A stretch of DNA of 62,266 nucleotides from Candidatus Saccharimonadota bacterium. GTDB taxonomy: Bacteria > Patescibacteriota > Saccharimonadia > Saccharimonadales > Saccharimonadaceae. Numbering within the stretch: position 1 is the first letter of the stretch; the number at the start of each line of letters is the position of its first letter. A model generated the notes under the pieces. That model searched no databases and was not told the DNA's origin. It saw only the letters and a program-made list of their open reading frames with translations. The translations under genes were made by a program, and so were the position numbers. Shown one piece after another: positions 35,436-43,181 of this stretch. Where the stretch lies: assembly GCA_030537075.1 (NCBI GenBank), contig JAUNOS010000002.1, forward strand, positions 1 through 62,266. Direction: 5' to 3'.

Positions 35436-36557
35436 CTACTCAGTCGCTTCTTCAACCGCGCTCATCAAGCTGTCTTCGATATTCTTGCGCGGACGTGGCT
35501 CTGCTGGCTTCGCTTCCTTCGCCTTGACGTCTAGGTCATACCCTGTCAGACGGCCCGCCAGCCGCACATTCTGTCCCGCACGGCCGATAGCCACTGACTG
35601 CTGGTCTTCGCTGACATACACCGTGGCGCGCTTCTCAGCCTCATCCACCGTCACGCTCAGCACCTCAGCTGGGCTCATCGCATTGGCGATAAAGCCTGCC
35701 GCATCTTCCTCATGCGGGATGATGTCCACTTTTTCCTGCTCGCCAATTTCATTCATCACTGCCTGGACGCGCGTTCCATGACCACCGACAAAGGTACCCA
35801 CTGGGTCGATACCCGGCAGGCTTGACGCCACCGCCAGCTTGGTGCGGCGACCTGCCTCACGGGCAATTGCCTTAATCTCCACCGCGCCGGTCTCCATCTC
35901 TGGCACTTCCTGGCTGAACAGATACTGCACAAAGGCCTCATTTGCCCGGCTTAAAATCAGCTGCGGCCCGCGACCCTCGCGCTCGATGTCCTTGATCAGC
36001 ACCTTGATACGGCGACCAACACCGTAGTATTCGCCCGGAATTTGCTCTGACTGCGGCATGATACCGACCGCCTTGCCCAGCTCAATCCGCACCACGCGCG
36101 GCTCAACCCGCTGCACCGTTCCGGTCACCACCGTACCGATCTTATCCTCAAACTCAGCCAGTACCACTTCGCGTTCTGCCTCACGCAGCCGCTGCAAAAT
36201 CACCTGCTTTGCGGTTTGCGCGGCGACCCGCCCGAACGACGTGACCTGATGAGTCGAGATAACAACCTCCCCATCAAGGGCAGCGCCAGCATCAAGAGCC
36301 TTCGCTTCTTCCAGATTAATCTGATTAATGTCATTTTCAACCTCCTCAACCACGGTCTTGACAACTGACACTTCAGCCTCGCCGGTGTTCATATTCAGTC
36401 GCGCCCGCACCAACTGCTCGCGCTCGCCATTATCACGCCGCCACGCTGCGGCGATAGCCTGCTCGATAACCTCCAGAATGGTCTCCTCTGGCAGGTTCTT
36501 CTCTTCAGCGATAGTCCGCAGCGCCAACGTCAGCTGCTTGATATTCAAATCTTCCAT
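35436..36557 (-). CDS. nusA: Transcription termination/antitermination protein NusA
   Basis: RNA polymerase accessory factor of about 373 aa. The N-terminal domain binds polymerase (LALRTIAEEKNLPEETILEVIEQAI). An S1 domain follows (GTVVTGTVQRVEPRVVRIELGKAVG) and then two KH domains (GTFVGGHGTRVQAVMNEIGEQEKVDIIPHE; SVAIGRAGQNVRLAGRLTGYDLDVK). There are no C-terminal acidic repeats. I start at 36557, with AAGGAG 6 nt upstream; an ATG at 36563 touches the SD. The promoter region is complex (separate entries). Confidence 0.95.
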   Translation of the reverse strand: MEDLNIKQLTLALRTIAEEKNLPEETILEVIEQAIAAAWRRDNGEREQLVRARLNMNTGEAEVSVVKTVVEEVENDINQINLEEAKALDAGAALDGEVVISTHQVTSFGRVAAQTAKQVILQRLREAEREVVLAEFEDKIGTVVTGTVQRVEPRVVRIELGKAVGIMPQSEQIPGEYYGVGRRIKVLIKDIEREGRGPQLILSRANEAFVQYLFSQEVPEMETGAVEIKAIAREAGRRTKLAVASSLPGIDPVGTFVGGHGTRVQAVMNEIGEQEKVDIIPHEEDAAGFIANAMSPAEVLSVTVDEAEKRATVYVSEDQQSVAIGRAGQNVRLAGRLTGYDLDVKAKEAKPAEPRPRKNIEDSLMSAVEEATE

Positions 36558-36577
36558 AATCATCTCCTTATCTCTTA

Positions 36578-36583
36578 CATTAT
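36578..36583 (-). promoter_or_regulatory. nusA proximal -10
   Basis: Minus-strand TGcTATAAT close to the nusA SD, giving a leader of about 15 nt. Confidence 0.6.
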
Positions 36584-36649
36584 AGCATAATCAGCGTCCG
36601 CGTTCACCCGCTTCAGGCGTCCGAACCGCTGCTCTCGCCCCTTGATATG

Positions 36650-36715
36650 AAAAACGCCGACCCTTCGGGGCCGGACTATACTTTCAGTATAGCACATGCG
36701 GGCGCTACGTGTCAA
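36650..36715 (-). promoter_or_regulatory. Strong promoter followed at once by a terminator, upstream of nusA
   Basis: Minus-strand TTGACA (36715-36710), 18 nt, TGcTATACT (36686-36691 plus TG) is close to the bacterial consensus. Within about 10 nt of the predicted start lies a stem CCGGCCC/GGGTCGG (36674-36657) and a T tract (36654-36650). Most transcripts would stop there unless termination is relieved. Confidence 0.55.
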
Positions 36716-36755
36716 TAGGTACCGCGCCTCCCTCGGTTCGGCTGGAGTGGGTATC

Positions 36756-36784
36756 TTGACTTTTGGATCGATTAGTGATATATA
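36756..36784 (+). promoter_or_regulatory. Promoter of the zinc-ribbon microprotein transcript
   Basis: TTGACT (36756-36761), a 17-nt spacer and TATATA (36779-36784). The predicted start near 36791 leaves an unusually long leader of about 155 nt. Confidence 0.6.
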
Positions 36785-36805
36785 TATCAGCTCTTTGGAG
36801 CGAGA

Positions 36806-36883
36806 GCGATCTCTGGCGGGGTGTCCGATACGCCTTGCCCTGGAAATACTCGGCACGAGAGTATTTTTAGCGAAAGAGATCGC
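36806..36883 (+). ncRNA. Structured leader, possible three-way junction
   Basis: A 9-bp closing stem GCGATCTCT (36806-36814) / AGAGATCGC (36875-36883) encloses a hairpin GGCG/CGCC (36815-36834) and an 8-bp hairpin AAATACTC/GAGTATTT (36844-36866) that ends in a T run. This layout is typical of cis-regulatory RNAs. I match it to no known riboswitch class. Confidence 0.4.
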
Positions 36884-36947
36884 CCATATCTCACCTGTCG
36901 AACTGCTGACGGCGAGGATGTGACCCCCCAGAATAGGAGGTGAAAAG

Positions 36948-37112
36948 ATGGCAAAGAAGAAGGAGGAGAGGTCGTGCAAGAAGCACGATAAAAAACTCAG
37001 GGATTGTCCAGTCTGTCAGGGTCCGGTCGCCCGGTGGCATGACATGGATCCCGATCCTAAGTGCCAGCGGTGCGCTGGGCTTGGTGTAGTATGTGCCCGT
37101 TGCGGGCACTAG
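36948..37112 (+). CDS. 54-aa zinc-ribbon microprotein (three CxxC pairs)
   Basis: A 54-codon gene with a perfect AGGAGG 7 nt before the ATG. The product is basic at the start (MAKKKEERSCKKHDKK) and has CPVC at 20-23, CQRC at 39-42, CARC at 49-52 and a final His54. CxxCxG-like pairs (CPVCQGP, CQRCAGLG) recall DnaJ-type zinc fingers. It probably binds one or two zinc ions and could bind nucleic acid or protein. It has its own promoter, a long structured leader and a strong terminator, so it is a separate, probably regulated unit. Function unknown. Confidence 0.72.
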   Translation: MAKKKEERSCKKHDKKLRDCPVCQGPVARWHDMDPDPKCQRCAGLGVVCARCGH

Positions 37113-37123
37113 ACCAAGCCAAA

Positions 37124-37227
37124 GACTCGAGTTCGTGCCACTCGAGTCCCCCGCCCACCGAACAAGTTCGCCTTGAGTATGTATTTCGCACACTCAGGCT
37201 CGTAGCTTGTTCGGTGGGCTATTTTTC
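37124..37227 (+). terminator. Complex terminator after the zinc-ribbon gene
   Basis: Hairpin one is GACTCGAG/CTCGAGTC (37124-37148), perfect 8 bp. Hairpin two is a perfect 14-bp stem GCCCACCGAACAAG (37153-37166) / CTTGTTCGGTGGGC (37206-37219) with an inner TGAGT/ACTCA hairpin, followed by TATTTTTC. This is much larger than other terminators here. Confidence 0.8.
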
Positions 37228-37245
37228 TTTGGCGTAAAAACCTGC

Positions 37246-37929
37246 TCAGCTGCCGCACTGCGCCAACACACCGCGCATAGCGGTCTTCTCGGCGTCAGTC
37301 ACCCAGAGGTGGTACTTTTGCTTCACCGCGATTTGGCGCGCCACGTATTGGCAGCGAAAGGCTTTATTCGGCGGCAGCCAGCTGGCAGCATCGCCATCGC
37401 CCTTGTCTTGATTGGCCTGCCCTTCTGAGGCCAGCAGGTTGAGCGGATCATTTGCCAGACTGACTCGCTGCAGCTCACCCAGACCCTGGGCACCCTTCTG
37501 CCAGGCGTCACTCAGCGCCACCACATGATCGATTTGCACGCGCTTAGAACTCTCTGGCCCGCGCTGAAAGACCACCTGCTGACCGGTGTACGGGTCATGC
37601 AGCACGCCAGATAGCACCTTACAGCCATCGCCCAGCTTTTTATCCGTCAGATCCCGCGCCAAGATAATCTCCCGCACCGAACACCCGCCGAGCTTCCCCC
37701 AGCCATCACCGAACTGCTTGCGCGAATACCCCGTTTTCGGCGCGCGGCCCTTCACCTCCAGCGTTTCCAGTGCCGCCTGGGCCGTCGAGCCGCCAAAATA
37801 CTGCTGCTCCACCCCGCTCGGCAAAGCTTCCGTCTGCGGCCGCGACAGCTGCCCCGCCCACGCCGCCAAGGCCATCAGCACCAGCAGAAGCAGCGTGGTG
37901 ATTCTCCGCCTGAAGTATCGCCCTCTCAT
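37246..37929 (-). CDS. Secreted HNH endonuclease (DUF1524-like)
   Basis: Exported nuclease of 227 aa. A basic N-terminus and hydrophobic core (MRGRYFRRRITTLLLLVLMALAAWA) form a signal peptide or anchor. The HNH core is VQIDHVVALSDAW, NDPLNLLASEGQANQDKGD and WLPPNKAFRCQYVARQIAVKQKY, which matches the DUF1524 secreted nucleases of actinobacteria and their epibionts. Cys residues could pair. Probable role: degrade external DNA or RNA for nucleotide uptake. Minus-strand TATACT (37941-37936) ends 6 nt before the ATG. Confidence 0.9.
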   Translation of the reverse strand: MRGRYFRRRITTLLLLVLMALAAWAGQLSRPQTEALPSGVEQQYFGGSTAQAALETLEVKGRAPKTGYSRKQFGDGWGKLGGCSVREIILARDLTDKKLGDGCKVLSGVLHDPYTGQQVVFQRGPESSKRVQIDHVVALSDAWQKGAQGLGELQRVSLANDPLNLLASEGQANQDKGDGDAASWLPPNKAFRCQYVARQIAVKQKYHLWVTDAEKTAMRGVLAQCGS

Positions 37930-37934
37930 AGCTA

Positions 37935-37944
37935 TAGTATACTA
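37935..37944. promoter_or_regulatory. Shared palindromic -10 for divergent HNH and pepN genes
   Basis: TAGTATACTA is a perfect palindrome. It reads TATACT on the plus strand (37938-37943, 6 nt before the pepN ATG at 37950) and TATACT on the minus strand (37941-37936, 6 nt before the HNH ATG at 37929). The two start codons are 20 nt apart. Confidence 0.7.
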
Positions 37945-37949
37945 AATAC

Positions 37950-40457
37950 ATGACTACTGTTCCACGACTCAACGACACCTTTTCACCAACGCATTATGCT
38001 TTGAGCCTTGATCTGAGCCGGGCGGACGAACGGCAATTTTCTGGGCTGGTGACGATTGACGGGCGCCTGCTGACTGGTGATGCCGTGCTGCTCCATGCCA
38101 AGGATTTGACGATTCATTCCGCGCTGATCGACGGACAGGTAGCTGAGGTTTCGCATGGCGAGCACGATGAACTACGCCTGACGCGCGAGGGTTTGAGCAC
38201 AGGCGAACACCTGGTGGTGGTCGAGTTTTCTGGCACCATCACCGACGCTATGCACGGCATGTACCCCTGTTATTTTCAGCATGACGGCGTGAAAAAAGAA
38301 CTCCTGGCCACTCAGTTTGAGTCGCACCACGCCCGCGAAGTCTTTCCGTGCGTCGACGAGCCGGCCGCCAAAGCCACCTTTGACGTGACGCTGACCACTG
38401 CGCCGAATCTCACCATGCTGGGCAATATGCCAGTGCGCCAGCAGCGCCAGGAAAACGGCCAGCTCGTCACCACGTTTGACACCACGCCGCGCATGAGCAG
38501 CTACCTGCTGGCGTGGGTGGTCGGTGAACTGCATCACAAGACCGCGCGCACCAAGTCGGGCGTCGAGGTCAATGTCTGGGCCACTCCAGCCCAGGCGCCC
38601 GAGACGCTGGATTTTGCGCTGGATATCGCCACGCGCTCGATTGACTTTTTTGACGACTATTTTGGCGTGCCCTATCCGCTGCCCAAGGCCGACCACGTGG
38701 CGCTGCCAGACTTTTCATCGGGCGCCATGGAAAACTGGGGGCTGATCACCTACCGTGAAAGCTGCCTGCTGGCGGACCATCTGACGCCCGAAGCTTCGCG
38801 CCGTTTTATCGCCACGGTCATCGCCCATGAACTAAGCCATCAGTGGTTTGGCAATCTAGTGACCATGCAGTGGTGGAATGACCTTTGGCTGAACGAAAGC
38901 TTCGCCAATATGATGGAGTACGTGGCCGTCGATGCGCTGCATCCGGAGTGGCGCATGTGGGAGGAATTTGCTACGCACGAAGTGACGGCGGCGCTCAGGC
39001 GCGACAGTCTGGACGGTGTGCAGTCGGTGCAGGTCGATGTCAATCACCCTGATGAGATTAGCACCCTGTTTGATCCAGCCATCGTCTACGCCAAGGGTGG
39101 GCGGCTGCTGGTGATGGCCAGGCGATTGATCGGCGAGGAAGCGTTCCGGGCGGGACTGAAAACTTATTTTGAAACCTTTGCGTACGGCAATACGGTTGGC
39201 GATGATTTGTGGCGAGCGTTGGAGCGCGCCAGCGGCCAGCCGGTGTTGGAGTTGATGAACGCCTGGATTTCGCAGCCGGGTCTGCCGCTGGTCAGCGTGG
39301 AGCGCTCGGAGGCGGGCACGCGGCTCAACCAGCAGCGCTTTTTCATCGGCGAGCACCAGGCGTCTGACGCCGTGTGGCCAATTCCGCTCTTTGGCGGTGA
39401 GGAAGTGCCGAGTCTGATGGCCGATCGCGAGCTGAACGTACCGACAGCCGAGCCGCTGCGCCTGAATCGCTCCTTGGGCGGGCATTTTGTGACGCGCTAT
39501 GACGAAGCCGGCCGGCAGGCGCTGCTAGCGGAAATTGCGGGCCTGCCGACGCTGGATAAAATTTGCCTGCTGCAAGACGCCTCGCTGCTGGCACGCGCTG
39601 AACTGCAATCTTCCGCCGAACTGTTGCCGTTGGCGCTGTCGCTGAAACACGAAGAAAACGAAAAAGTCTATACCATGGCCGCTGGACTGCTGGGCGAGCT
39701 GCGCAAATTTGTCGATGACGATGAGACGGCTCGCGCTCGCTTAAAGCAACTGTCGGCTGATTTTGCGCGCCCAACTGTCGAGCTTCTCGGCTGGGACGAG
39801 AAGAAAGGCGAATCCGACGACGACCGCGAACGGCGCTCCGCGGCGCTCGGGCTGCTGCTGTATGGCGAGGACGACGCGGCGCTTCGCGAGGCCAAGCGGC
39901 GCTTTGACGAGACACCGCTGGAGGAATTATCCGCCGAAACGCGCTCGCTTATTCTCTCTGCCGTGGTGCGCCACTTTGAGACGCCAGCGCTCATCGACCA
40001 ATTGCTCAAAGCATATGTGAACACACCGTCAAATGATCTGCAGCTCGACATCGCCTCGGCGCTGACCAGCACCCAGTCATCAGGTACCACCCAGCGCCTG
40101 CTGGCCGCCCTCCAAGACAGTGCCATCATCCGCCCGCAAGACGCCAGCCGCTGGTTTATCTACCTCATTCGCACCCGCGACTCGCGCGCCGCTACCTGGC
40201 AGTGGCTAAAGGACAATTGGCGCTGGATCGAAACTACCTTCAAGGGCGACAAAAGCTACGACGATTTCCTGCGCTACGCCGCTTCAGCCCTGCTGACCCG
40301 CACTGAGCTGGACGATTTCACTACCTTCACCGCGCCGCTACGCGCCGAACCCGCCCTGACCCGCACCATCGACCTGGGCCTGACGGAAATCACCGCCCGC
40401 GTGGAGCTTATCGAGCGAGATGGAGCGGCCGTTGCGGCAAGCTTTACAAATTACTAA
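37950..40457 (+). CDS. pepN: Aminopeptidase N (M1 zinc peptidase)
   Basis: Zinc aminopeptidase of 835 aa that trims N-terminal residues from peptides. The exopeptidase motif GAMENWG is near residue 260. The zinc motif HELSHQWFGNLVTM is near 294, with the third ligand Glu in LWLNESFA 18 residues on. An N-terminal beta domain and a C-terminal helical ERAP-like domain complete the usual layout. No signal peptide, so cytoplasmic. Likely recycles amino acids from imported peptides, as expected for an auxotroph. No SD; leaderless by the shared -10. Confidence 0.95.
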   Translation: MTTVPRLNDTFSPTHYALSLDLSRADERQFSGLVTIDGRLLTGDAVLLHAKDLTIHSALIDGQVAEVSHGEHDELRLTREGLSTGEHLVVVEFSGTITDAMHGMYPCYFQHDGVKKELLATQFESHHAREVFPCVDEPAAKATFDVTLTTAPNLTMLGNMPVRQQRQENGQLVTTFDTTPRMSSYLLAWVVGELHHKTARTKSGVEVNVWATPAQAPETLDFALDIATRSIDFFDDYFGVPYPLPKADHVALPDFSSGAMENWGLITYRESCLLADHLTPEASRRFIATVIAHELSHQWFGNLVTMQWWNDLWLNESFANMMEYVAVDALHPEWRMWEEFATHEVTAALRRDSLDGVQSVQVDVNHPDEISTLFDPAIVYAKGGRLLVMARRLIGEEAFRAGLKTYFETFAYGNTVGDDLWRALERASGQPVLELMNAWISQPGLPLVSVERSEAGTRLNQQRFFIGEHQASDAVWPIPLFGGEEVPSLMADRELNVPTAEPLRLNRSLGGHFVTRYDEAGRQALLAEIAGLPTLDKICLLQDASLLARAELQSSAELLPLALSLKHEENEKVYTMAAGLLGELRKFVDDDETARARLKQLSADFARPTVELLGWDEKKGESDDDRERRSAALGLLLYGEDDAALREAKRRFDETPLEELSAETRSLILSAVVRHFETPALIDQLLKAYVNTPSNDLQLDIASALTSTQSSGTTQRLLAALQDSAIIRPQDASRWFIYLIRTRDSRAATWQWLKDNWRWIETTFKGDKSYDDFLRYAASALLTRTELDDFTTFTAPLRAEPALTRTIDLGLTEITARVELIERDGAAVAASFTNY

Positions 40458-41062
40458 TTCTTTTTACTATTTTGAGATGCCTGTCGGCAAATATCCATGA
40501 TGTAACCCATAACCCTCCAGTCGTTCTGATTTTCAGGCGGTGTTTGTTGCTGACTACTATTAAATAGCGGTTCCAATATAGTATGAGCGTTGATAACGCG
40601 ATAATAATCACCAACTTCTTTTAGATTAGCAGCGCCCCGAGGCTTATCATAGTCTGCAATCGTAGCACCATCCTGGATATTCCTCCCCCGAATCACTACC
40701 TCCCCCCTAGCGGCACCACCCAGCCCGCGCCGTCTCACCTCATCTCCCTCGCCAGTCTTTGGCATCAGTGATTTACGGTGCAGACTAACCACTCGTCTTG
40801 GGATGTGCCTCTCAACAGGACCCTGACATCCTCGTAGCGCATCGCCTAACCTATCAATAAGTGAATCCCTAGTAGTGCGGCCCTCTTCATCATACCCTAG
40901 AGCACCTAAGGCCTTTCGAGCCCTCCCCACTTCCTCTTCTTCGGAATTAAAACCCGATGCATACTTTATTACGGTTTCGACAGCATGTACCGCCAATATT
41001 GCCCGGCACTTTTCCCGCACCGGACATGAGGCACACCTTTCACTGCTTGGAATCTCATGCAT
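40454..41062 (-). CDS. Unknown protein with WhiB-like cysteine motif
   Basis: A 202-aa soluble protein. ERCASCPVREKCRAILAVHAVE (residues 9-30) matches the CxxCPVRxxC core of actinobacterial WhiB iron-sulphur regulators, but the fourth, N-terminal Cys and the GxWGG turn are missing. The middle is basic (RHIPRRVVSLHRKS; RRRGLGG), which may bind nucleic acid. The C-terminus has DWRVMGYIMDICRQ. Minus-strand TATAAT (41076-41071) ends 8 nt before the ATG. It is somewhat AT-richer than its neighbours. Its last 4 nt overlap pepN. Function uncertain. Confidence 0.6.
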   Translation of the reverse strand: MHEIPSSERCASCPVREKCRAILAVHAVETVIKYASGFNSEEEEVGRARKALGALGYDEEGRTTRDSLIDRLGDALRGCQGPVERHIPRRVVSLHRKSLMPKTGEGDEVRRRGLGGAARGEVVIRGRNIQDGATIADYDKPRGAANLKEVGDYYRVINAHTILEPLFNSSQQQTPPENQNDWRVMGYIMDICRQASQNSKKN

Positions 41063-41113
41063 AATTTATTATTATACATTTGTATTGTAGTTTTGTCAAT
41101 TATATTTTAGCAA

Positions 41114-42193
41114 TTATACCCTCGTTATCTGCTGCACCTCCGGCGGCTGACCGCTGACGTCGGCCGCTAGCAGCTGCATATCATACCCGCCGTACTGCGG
41201 GTGTTTTGCCAGGAATAACTCTGCCGCGAAGCGCATTTGTTGCTGTTTTTTGGCGGTAATCGCCGCCAGGCCGTCGCCATACGTGGCATTTTTGCGGTAT
41301 TTGACCTCGGTGAAAAATAGAATGTTTTCACGGCGGGAGACGATATCAATTTCGCACCACCGCGTGCGCCAGTTGCGTGCGATGATCTCATGCCCCTGCG
41401 CGGTCAGCCACTCCGCCGCCGCCTGCTCACCGGCGTCACCGATGGCGCGGGTGGTCGGAGGCGCCTCCGCCTCACCTCCTCCGACAGAGGCTGTGGAACG
41501 TTCGCGAATAGCGGACGTTCCAGCCGAACGCTCATGAGTCATCTCCGGTGGAGATGCGAATGAAGAGTGTACTCTGGAGGAGGATGGTGGGGTGGAGGCG
41601 CCAGTCCTGCACACATACCCCCGCAGCGGCGCAAAACTCAGCCGATGCTCCGCGCAGGCGCCCAGTCGTTCCAGCCCCGCCCGGTGCGCCGCCGTGCCGT
41701 AGCCCATATTACTCGCAAATCCATACCCCGGATACGCCGCATCCCGCTCCTGCATGTAGGTGTCGCGCGCCACTTTGGCAATGATGGACGCCGCCGACAC
41801 GCTACGTATCAGCCCGTCCGCCTTCGCCATGGTTGTCACATAGCCCTCCAGCGCCGTATCCCGCAGAAAATTCACCGTCCCGTCAATAATAATCTCACTG
41901 AACGCAACACCTTTCTTCCGACACGTCACCTGCACCTGCTCGACCGCCCGCCGACAAGCTAATCGCAGCGCCTCACTCATACCAATCTCATCCAGCTCAC
42001 GCGCCGACACCCAGCCCAGCGCCCATGCACTTGCTTGCTCGCGAATTATCGCGTCGAGTACTTCCCGCTTCTTTGCCGTCAATTTCTTACTGTCATTCAG
42101 CCCGTCGATGGCCACGTCGCCCAATAGCACCGCGCCCATCACCAGCGGCCCCGCCCAGGGCCCACGTCCCACTTCATCAATACCGAGGATCAC
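41114..42193 (-). CDS. rnhB: Ribonuclease HII fused to a YraN-family (UPF0102) nuclease-like domain
   Basis: A 359-aa two-domain protein. Residues 1-200 are RNase HII, which removes RNA from DNA: ILGIDEVGRGPWAGPLV with the DEVGRG catalytic motif, NDSKKLTAKKRE and VSAASIIAKVARD. A linker of about 50 polar residues (PPSSSRVHSSFASPPE and on) joins it to GDAGEQAAAEWLTAQGHEIIARNWR, CEIDIVSRRENILFFTEVKYR, a YraN restriction-endonuclease-like fold with E-x-D and E-V-K. The start is set at GTG 42193, overlapping the VanZ-like stop as GTGA; earlier frames lack homology. rnhB and yraN are often neighbours; here they are one gene. Confidence 0.88.
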   Translation of the reverse strand: MILGIDEVGRGPWAGPLVMGAVLLGDVAIDGLNDSKKLTAKKREVLDAIIREQASAWALGWVSARELDEIGMSEALRLACRRAVEQVQVTCRKKGVAFSEIIIDGTVNFLRDTALEGYVTTMAKADGLIRSVSAASIIAKVARDTYMQERDAAYPGYGFASNMGYGTAAHRAGLERLGACAEHRLSFAPLRGYVCRTGASTPPSSSRVHSSFASPPEMTHERSAGTSAIRERSTASVGGGEAEAPPTTRAIGDAGEQAAAEWLTAQGHEIIARNWRTRWCEIDIVSRRENILFFTEVKYRKNATYGDGLAAITAKKQQQMRFAAELFLAKHPQYGGYDMQLLAADVSGQPPEVQQITRV

Positions 42194-42666
42194 CGGCCCA
42201 CTTTCCGCCCGTAGGTCACCGCCACATACACCACATGCACCAGCAGCGCACCCAGCGTGTTCGCCACGATATCCCAACTGGTATCAGTCAAGGTGATACG
42301 CGCAAGGCCCGCCTTCACCATCACGAGCTCTGCTAATTCATTCACGCACCCCAGCGCCGACACCAGCGCGAACAGTGAAAAAGCCTCCAGCAGCCACCGC
42401 CCGCGCCACCGCAAACTCAACTTTAGATACCACCATAGCAGCCCAGTAAACACTCCACCGCCTACCAGGTGCGTCGTAAAGCTGGTGTGCTGGCCGTCGA
42501 TGAGCGGTGATGGCAAATACCACGAGATGAAAAACAACCCGCATGCCGCGTAAAGCAGTCCGCGATAGCGCGCTTCACCAGCATACCCCGCACGCTGCAA
42601 GGCCGCCGGCACGGCTACTGCGATGATGATTGGCACGAATATGGAGATGAAATGAAATATTGACAT
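42190..42666 (-). CDS. VanZ-like/DUF membrane protein
   Basis: Integral membrane protein of 158 aa. It begins MSIFHFISIFVPIIIAVAV and has about five TM helices, including LLYAACGLFFISWYLP, HLVGGGVFTGLLWWYLKL, LLEAFSLFALVSALGCVNELAEL and DTSWDIVANTLGALLVHVVY. The ELAELV and TSWDIVANTLGALL segments resemble VanZ proteins (FE-x-x-Q and DxxxNxxGxxxG patterns). I start at 42666 because minus-strand TACAAT (42678-42673) ends 6 nt before it. It is coupled to rnhB. Confidence 0.7.
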   Translation of the reverse strand: MSIFHFISIFVPIIIAVAVPAALQRAGYAGEARYRGLLYAACGLFFISWYLPSPLIDGQHTSFTTHLVGGGVFTGLLWWYLKLSLRWRGRWLLEAFSLFALVSALGCVNELAELVMVKAGLARITLTDTSWDIVANTLGALLVHVVYVAVTYGRKVGR

Positions 42667-42697
42667 AGTTTTATTGTACCGTAAAACCATCGGGACA

Positions 42698-42729
42698 GAA
42701 AAATCCCCGAGCCTAGACGCCCCGGGGAT
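42698..42729 (-). terminator. Terminator of rplS
   Basis: ATCCCCG and CGGGGAT form the stem (42702-42709 with 42723-42729). The minus strand then runs into TTTTTC. Confidence 0.82.
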
Positions 42730-42746
42730 ATACAGAAAAGCCAAGC

Positions 42747-43181
42747 TTATTTCTCGGCGTCGTTCTCGGCTGGCGCCTCGGCCTCTTCGGCCTTTGGTGC
42801 TTCTGGTAGTTCATTGACAGCAGCGCGGTCAAAGCCCTTGGCGGTCAGGCGAGCTGACTTGCCACTGCGCTTACGCAGAAAGCTCAGGAAGTTGCGGCGC
42901 ACCTTAGCGCGGCGCACAATTTCCACTTTTTCAATCAGCGGGCTGTGGAGCAAGAATGATTTTTCCACGCCAACACCTGACGCAATTTTACGCACGGTGA
43001 TGCGCGCGGTGTGCGACTGCTTGTTGTCGGTGCGGATGACGACGCCTTCAAACATCTGCACGCGCTCTTTGTTGCCTTCCTTGATCTTCTGATACACGCG
43101 GACGGTGTCACCGCTACGGACGTCGACAACGGCGTGCTTTTTCTGGGCTTGGTTGACCTTATTGATCAGTTCAAAACTCAT
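42747..43181 (-). CDS. rplS: 50S ribosomal protein L19
   Basis: Ribosomal protein of 144 aa at the 30S-50S interface. MSFELINKVNQAQKKHAVVDVRSGDTVRVYQKI at the start and FEGVVIRTDN, ASGVGVEKSFLLHSPLIEKVEIVRRAKVRRNFL mark L19. A C-terminal Ala/Glu/Pro-rich tail of about 25 residues is extra. The start is set at the conserved MSFEL, with an AAAGGAAC site upstream; the longer reading frame covers the leader. rplS next to rnhB is a common gene order. Confidence 0.96.
   Translation of the reverse strand: MSFELINKVNQAQKKHAVVDVRSGDTVRVYQKIKEGNKERVQMFEGVVIRTDNKQSHTARITVRKIASGVGVEKSFLLHSPLIEKVEIVRRAKVRRNFLSFLRKRSGKSARLTAKGFDRAAVNELPEAPKAEEAEAPAENDAEK

Noticed and set aside
36575-36979. 134-aa minus-strand frame across the nusA upstream region
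   Set aside because: It runs through promoter, terminator and leader structures and antisense to the zinc-ribbon gene, with no family resemblance.
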